Of a DNA stretch of 64,000 nt, positions 60,907 to 64,000 are shown one piece after another. The notes under the pieces are model-generated. The model searched no databases. It saw only the letters and a program-made list of their open reading frames with translations, and was not told the origin of the DNA. The position numbers and the translations under genes were made by a program. The stretch comes from Lachnospiraceae bacterium UBA1818 (GTDB taxonomy: Bacteria; Bacillota; Clostridia; Lachnospirales; Lachnospiraceae), in NCBI GenBank assembly GCA_904419285.1, contig CAJFQZ010000017.1, positions 124,082 to 188,081 of the forward strand. The letters run 5' to 3'. Each line of letters begins with the position of its first letter. Positions within the stretch are counted from its first letter, which is position 1.

Positions 60907-61296
60907 ATGTAGGTTCCGGGGCGATTATGCGTTATATTCCCACTCATTCGGCGTTCTCCGGACATTACTGTTCTCACCTGACCGCCGCCCGCATGCGCGC
61001 TCCAGTTCCGCACTTCATGCCATGACTGCTTATGCGGGCGGCGGTTACAAGTTCCACTCGTGCTCAGGGAGAGTAACCAGCTTTTGCCGGAGATGTTAAA
61101 ACTTGTGTCTATTATCTTGTTTTTTCCAGTACTGTACCCTGACTTTTGCAGATAAACAGATTAAAAATGGCCGCAATCCCAGTATTTATGCTGGATTGTG
61201 GCCTTATCACTTTGTCATTTTTTCATGGTGTTTTTTCCAAAATTTTTTTTATTTCTCCCAGAGTACGGATACGTTTTCCAAAATCGATATCCATAA
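60907..61296. other. Intergenic region at the junction with the mobile fragment
   Basis: 390 bases without a believable gene. It contains an imperfect hairpin at 61169-61203 (GGCCGCAATCC...GGATTGTGGCC) followed by T-rich sequence. The host-to-element join lies somewhere between about 61100 and 61297; I see no attachment-site repeat. Confidence 0.6.
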
Positions 61297-62383
61297 TCAA
61301 TCCAATATGACCCATTTTGGGATACGGCAGCGTCAATGCTTCTGCTTGCACTTGTATTTTATCTGCATTATGAAGCACCGCCGGAAGAACAGAATTTTGC
61401 GATGGTAATGGAAATGCTCAGAGCCGGGGCGATTGAGGACGAGGACGACCCAAGTCCTTCTCCGCTTGATAATCTGTTTTCGGATTTGATGATAGATAAT
61501 CCTGACCACATTGCTTTGAAGTATTACCACTCTTATCATTCCGGTTCTTCCAAAACATTAAAATCCATAAAGTCTTGCTGCTCTTACTTCTGCCGATGAA
61601 CTGGATTTGCAGTCACTCGGAGAGAAAAAGGTGGCACTGTTTGCACTGATACCGGATAACGACTCTAGTTTCAACTTCTTGGTATCCATTCTTTACACAC
61701 AGCTTTTTCAGCAGTTATTTTATGCAGCCGACCATATCCACGGCGGTTGTCTGCCGATGCCTGTTCATTTTATGATGGACGAATTTGCCAATGTTTCACT
61801 GCCGGACGACTTCGACAAGATACTGTCGGTTATGCGTTCCCGTGGGGTATCGGTAAGCATCATCTTACAGAACTTGGCACAGCTTAAAGCCTTGTTTGAA
61901 AAACAGTGGGAGAGCATTGTGGGTAACTGCGATGAATTTCTTTACCTTGGTGGAAATGAGCAGTCAACCCATAAATATGTGTCGGAGCTGTTGGGCAAGG
62001 AAACCATTGATACCAACACGTTCGGAAAGAGTACCGGAAGAAGCGGTAATTATTCCACCAACTATCAGATTAGCGGCAGAGAGTTACTTACCCCTGATGA
62101 GGTGCGTATGCTCGATAATCAGTACGCTATTTTATTTATCCGTGGGGAAAGACCCATTATGGATTTCAAATATGACATTATGAAACACCCGAATGTGGCA
62201 CTTACCACAGACGGAAAGGCAAGTCCTTATAAACACGGAGAAGTCACAAAAGATATTGCTTCGATTGCTATTTGGGACATTGACCCTGCAACACTTCCTG
62301 AAAAGGAAATGGAAGAAACGAACTGGGAACTTCTTTCCGATGAGGAGATGGAAGCTCTGTTCATAAACAATCAAACAAATTAA
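61297..62383 (+). pseudogene. virD4: VirD4/TraG coupling protein, 5'-truncated with internal deletion
   Basis: Conjugation coupling ATPase. In the first frame the reading begins SIQYDPFWDTAASMLLLAL and runs through GSSKTLKSI to about 61570. It then shifts frame to SLAALTSADELDLQSLGEKKVAL and continues to the stop at 62383, including the Walker B-type HFMMDEFANV and QNLAQLKALF. The stretch normally between TLKSI and AALTSADE, roughly a dozen codons or more, is missing. The N-terminal half, with the Walker A motif, is absent and replaced by unrelated DNA. Dead. Confidence 0.85.
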
Positions 62384-62402
62384 ATTTTGGAGGTATTCAA
62401 CT

Positions 62403-62765
62403 ATGACTATTTTTAAGAAAAAAGCAACTGACATTCAGGAAACAAAGAAACTGCCTATGACCGGAAAGGTCAAGAAAGGCTTCCGTGCTTACTGCACAAT
62501 GGTCATTGTCGGTGCGTTGGCACTTGGAATGACAACGACTGCATTTGCAGCGAATGACCCGCTTACCGTAGTTAATAATCTGTCTGACTTTATCTTCGGA
62601 CTTATCCGTGCCATCGGTATGATTTTGCTTGGCTTTGGTATCGTGCAGGTCGGTCTTTCACTCAAATCTCACGACCCTTCTCAGAGAGCCAATGGCTTCC
62701 TGACTCTTGCGGGCGGTGTCATTATCACTTTTGCGAAAGAAATCCTTACTCTTATCACAGGCTAA
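62403..62765 (+). CDS. Maff2-family mobile element protein
   Basis: 120 residues: a leader-like helix ending in TTTAFAANDP, then a second hydrophobic stretch (FIFGLIRAIGMILLGFGIVQVGLSL) and a third (GGVIITFAKEILTLI). Small pilin-like/VirB2-like membrane protein of Tn1549-type elements. RBS GGAGG. Appears intact. Confidence 0.9.
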   Translation: MTIFKKKATDIQETKKLPMTGKVKKGFRAYCTMVIVGALALGMTTTAFAANDPLTVVNNLSDFIFGLIRAIGMILLGFGIVQVGLSLKSHDPSQRANGFLTLAGGVIITFAKEILTLITG

Positions 62766-62839
62766 GATAAGAGTTACACAGTTATCGAGGGGTGTGCCAA
62801 GTTACGGGACACCCCCTTAATTGTAAGGAGGTGCTTTGA

Positions 62840-63676
62840 ATGAGTGATAACTGGGTAGTTCAAAATCTTGAAAATGCCCTTGAAACTTGGAATGAAAAAC
62901 TGTCGGAAATATGGACACTCATCACAACTACACCGCAGAACTTTAAGGGCGGGAATATCTGGAAGGTTATCGTTGACATCAATGGTGCAGTTCAGGCTAT
63001 CGGGCTTGCATTGCTTGTATTGTTTTTCGTGATAGGTATGGTAAAGACCTGCGGAAGTTTTACAGATGTGAAGAAACCGGAACACGCTTTAAAACTCTTT
63101 GTCCGTTTTGCATTGGCGAAAGGTGTTATCACATACGGAATGGAGCTTATGCTTGCATTATTTAATATCGTGCAAGGGACAATTTCAACCATTATGAATG
63201 CTGCCGGATTTGGAACTCCGGAACAGACGACCTTACCCGCAGAGATGGTAACGACCATAGAGGATTGCGGATTTTTTGAGAGTATCCCTTTGTGGGCGGT
63301 AACGCTTATCGGAGGATTATTTATCACGGTGCTGTCGTTCATTCTGATAATGACGGTGTACGGAAGATTTTTTAAGTTGTATATGTACACAGCACTTGCA
63401 CCGATACCGCTTTCCACATTTGCAGGAGAACCTACACCGAATGCAGGCAAGAGTTTTATCAAGAGCTATTGTGCAGTTCTGCTTGAGGGAGCAGTCATTG
63501 TACTTGCTTGTATTATTTTCTCCGTATTTGCTTCATCGCCGCCAGTGGTTAATCCTGATGTAGCAGCAGTTACGCAGGTGTGGGCATATATTGGGGAACT
63601 GGTATTTAATATGCTCGTTCTTGTCGGTGCGGTAAAGATGTCTGACCGTATTATCCGAGAAATGATGGGACTTTAA
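62840..63676 (+). CDS. TrbL/VirB6-like conjugation membrane protein
   Basis: 278 residues with about six membrane segments (GLALLVLFFVIGMVKTCG; AVTLIGGLFITVLSFILIM; LLEGAVIVLACIIFSVFA). Part of the conjugation channel. Located between maff2 and prgI as in related elements; CD0411-type family. RBS AAGGAGG. Intact. Confidence 0.88.
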   Translation: MSDNWVVQNLENALETWNEKLSEIWTLITTTPQNFKGGNIWKVIVDINGAVQAIGLALLVLFFVIGMVKTCGSFTDVKKPEHALKLFVRFALAKGVITYGMELMLALFNIVQGTISTIMNAAGFGTPEQTTLPAEMVTTIEDCGFFESIPLWAVTLIGGLFITVLSFILIMTVYGRFFKLYMYTALAPIPLSTFAGEPTPNAGKSFIKSYCAVLLEGAVIVLACIIFSVFASSPPVVNPDVAAVTQVWAYIGELVFNMLVLVGAVKMSDRIIREMMGL

Positions 63677-63690
63677 GGAGAGATTTTGAG

Positions 63691-63828
63691 ATGAACCAAA
63701 GAGATTGTAAGAAATGTGTTTACTATGGCGGTAAACGGAAGGGCAAAGTCTTTTGCCTGAATGATAAATGCGGGAGGGAGAACGACCGAAACCGCAGGAA
63801 AGGAAACAGATATGGAAGTAAAAATTAA
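63691..63828 (+). CDS. Small Cys-rich protein of conjugative element
   Basis: 45 residues, starting MNQRDCKKCVYYGG, with four cysteines (CKKC and CLNDKC) spaced like a mini zinc ribbon and a basic tail. RBS AAGGAGA. Its end overlaps prgI by 17 bases. Function not known. Confidence 0.6.
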   Translation: MNQRDCKKCVYYGGKRKGKVFCLNDKCGRENDRNRRKGNRYGSKN

Positions 63829-64000
63829 CCGTGAAATCAGAAATTATACAGAGTCAATGTTTTTTGGACTGTCGCTCAGACAGCTCATTTTTTCTGTTCT
63901 TGCTTGTGGCGTTGCGGTAGGACTGTATTTCTTGCTCAGACCGTATGTTGGCACGGAAACCGTATCGTGGGTGTGCATTTTGGGTGCTGCTCCGTTTGCG
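63812..64000 (+). CDS. PrgI-family (VirB3-like) conjugation protein, 3' end cut off
   Basis: 63 residues to the window edge: MEVKINREIRNYTESMFFG, then LSLRQLIFSVLACGVAVGLYF and a second helix start. Matches the N-terminus of PrgI proteins, which lie before virB4 in such elements. Confidence 0.85.
   Translation, partial: MEVKINREIRNYTESMFFGLSLRQLIFSVLACGVAVGLYFLLRPYVGTETVSWVCILGAAPFA

Larger units (their letters stand above)
61297..64000 (+). mobile_element. Fragment of a Tn1549-type conjugative element
   Basis: The order virD4, maff2, TrbL/VirB6-like, small ORF, prgI is that of Tn1549/CTn-like elements in gut Clostridia. It is on the plus strand and AT-richer than the minus-strand host genes. 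It continues past the right edge. Confidence 0.85.

Noticed and set aside
61100-61300. Attachment site of the conjugative element
   Set aside because: No integrase or direct repeat visible; the left part of the element seems lost.
61103-61408. A 101-codon open frame before the virD4 fragment
   Set aside because: It is out of frame with virD4, rich in Phe and Cys, and crosses the junction; no support.

Overview
The window looks like a chromosomal segment of a spore-forming gut-type Lachnospiraceae (Clostridia). Supporting signs are spoIIR and sipL-type sporulation genes, a murB-rapZ-whiA-crh cell-envelope/carbon-control cluster, a clostridial DnaE with PfkA next to it, Gram-positive RBSs (AGGAGG type), and very large wall-anchored glycosidases. 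Nearly all genes lie on the minus strand. The host DNA is fairly GC-rich. Two patches are visibly more AT-rich: 5.5-6.5 kb, and the conjugative-element fragment from about 61.3 kb to the right edge.

Layout. 0-5.4 kb: pfkA (partial), dnaE, cvfB. 5.5-6.3 kb: an AT-rich membrane-protein gene broken at a TA repeat. 6.6-13.4 kb: an EndoQ-like nuclease fused to a UvrD-type helicase, brnQ, and a VanRS-like two-component pair. 13.5-14.6 kb: thiT under a TPP riboswitch. 14.6-15.8 kb: an orphan HipA-like kinase. 16.0-21.2 kb: a large PHP-domain surface protein split by a 25-bp tandem duplication. 21.2-23.0 kb: a YibE/F membrane protein, an unexplained repeat/hairpin block and tRNA-Lys(CTT). 23.2-32.4 kb: a lipid kinase, murB-rapZ-whiA-crh, a CNNM/CorC protein, an amidase, glmM and a HAD phosphatase with a terminator in its leader.

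32.5-54.5 kb is the most accessory-looking part: a transglutaminase-like wall protein, two GH3 enzymes with reversed domain order, a 2063-residue GH2 enzyme with an internal dockerin, then a sugar-binding lipoprotein, a YesM-type kinase and a YesN-type AraC regulator. The three glycosidases share a C-terminal helical module and all four wall proteins share a K-T-G-D sorting signal, so this reads as a surface glycan-degradation and sensing locus. The glycan is unknown. The regulator triplet is adjacent and is inferred, not shown, to control the enzymes.

54.5-60.9 kb holds a thioesterase, a cation efflux protein, spoIIR, a GntR regulator, ispE, sipL and a PrcB-like lipoprotein. From about 61.3 kb to the edge is a fragment of a Tn1549-type conjugative element: a 5'-truncated and internally deleted virD4, then maff2, a TrbL/VirB6-like gene, a tiny Cys-rich ORF and prgI (cut by the edge).

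The best candidates for new biology are the EndoQ-helicase fusion, the Asp15 Crh-like protein, the wall-anchored GH2 with a dockerin and the swapped C-terminal module, the two frame-breaking repeat changes in surface/membrane genes, and the attenuator-like leader before the HAD gene.
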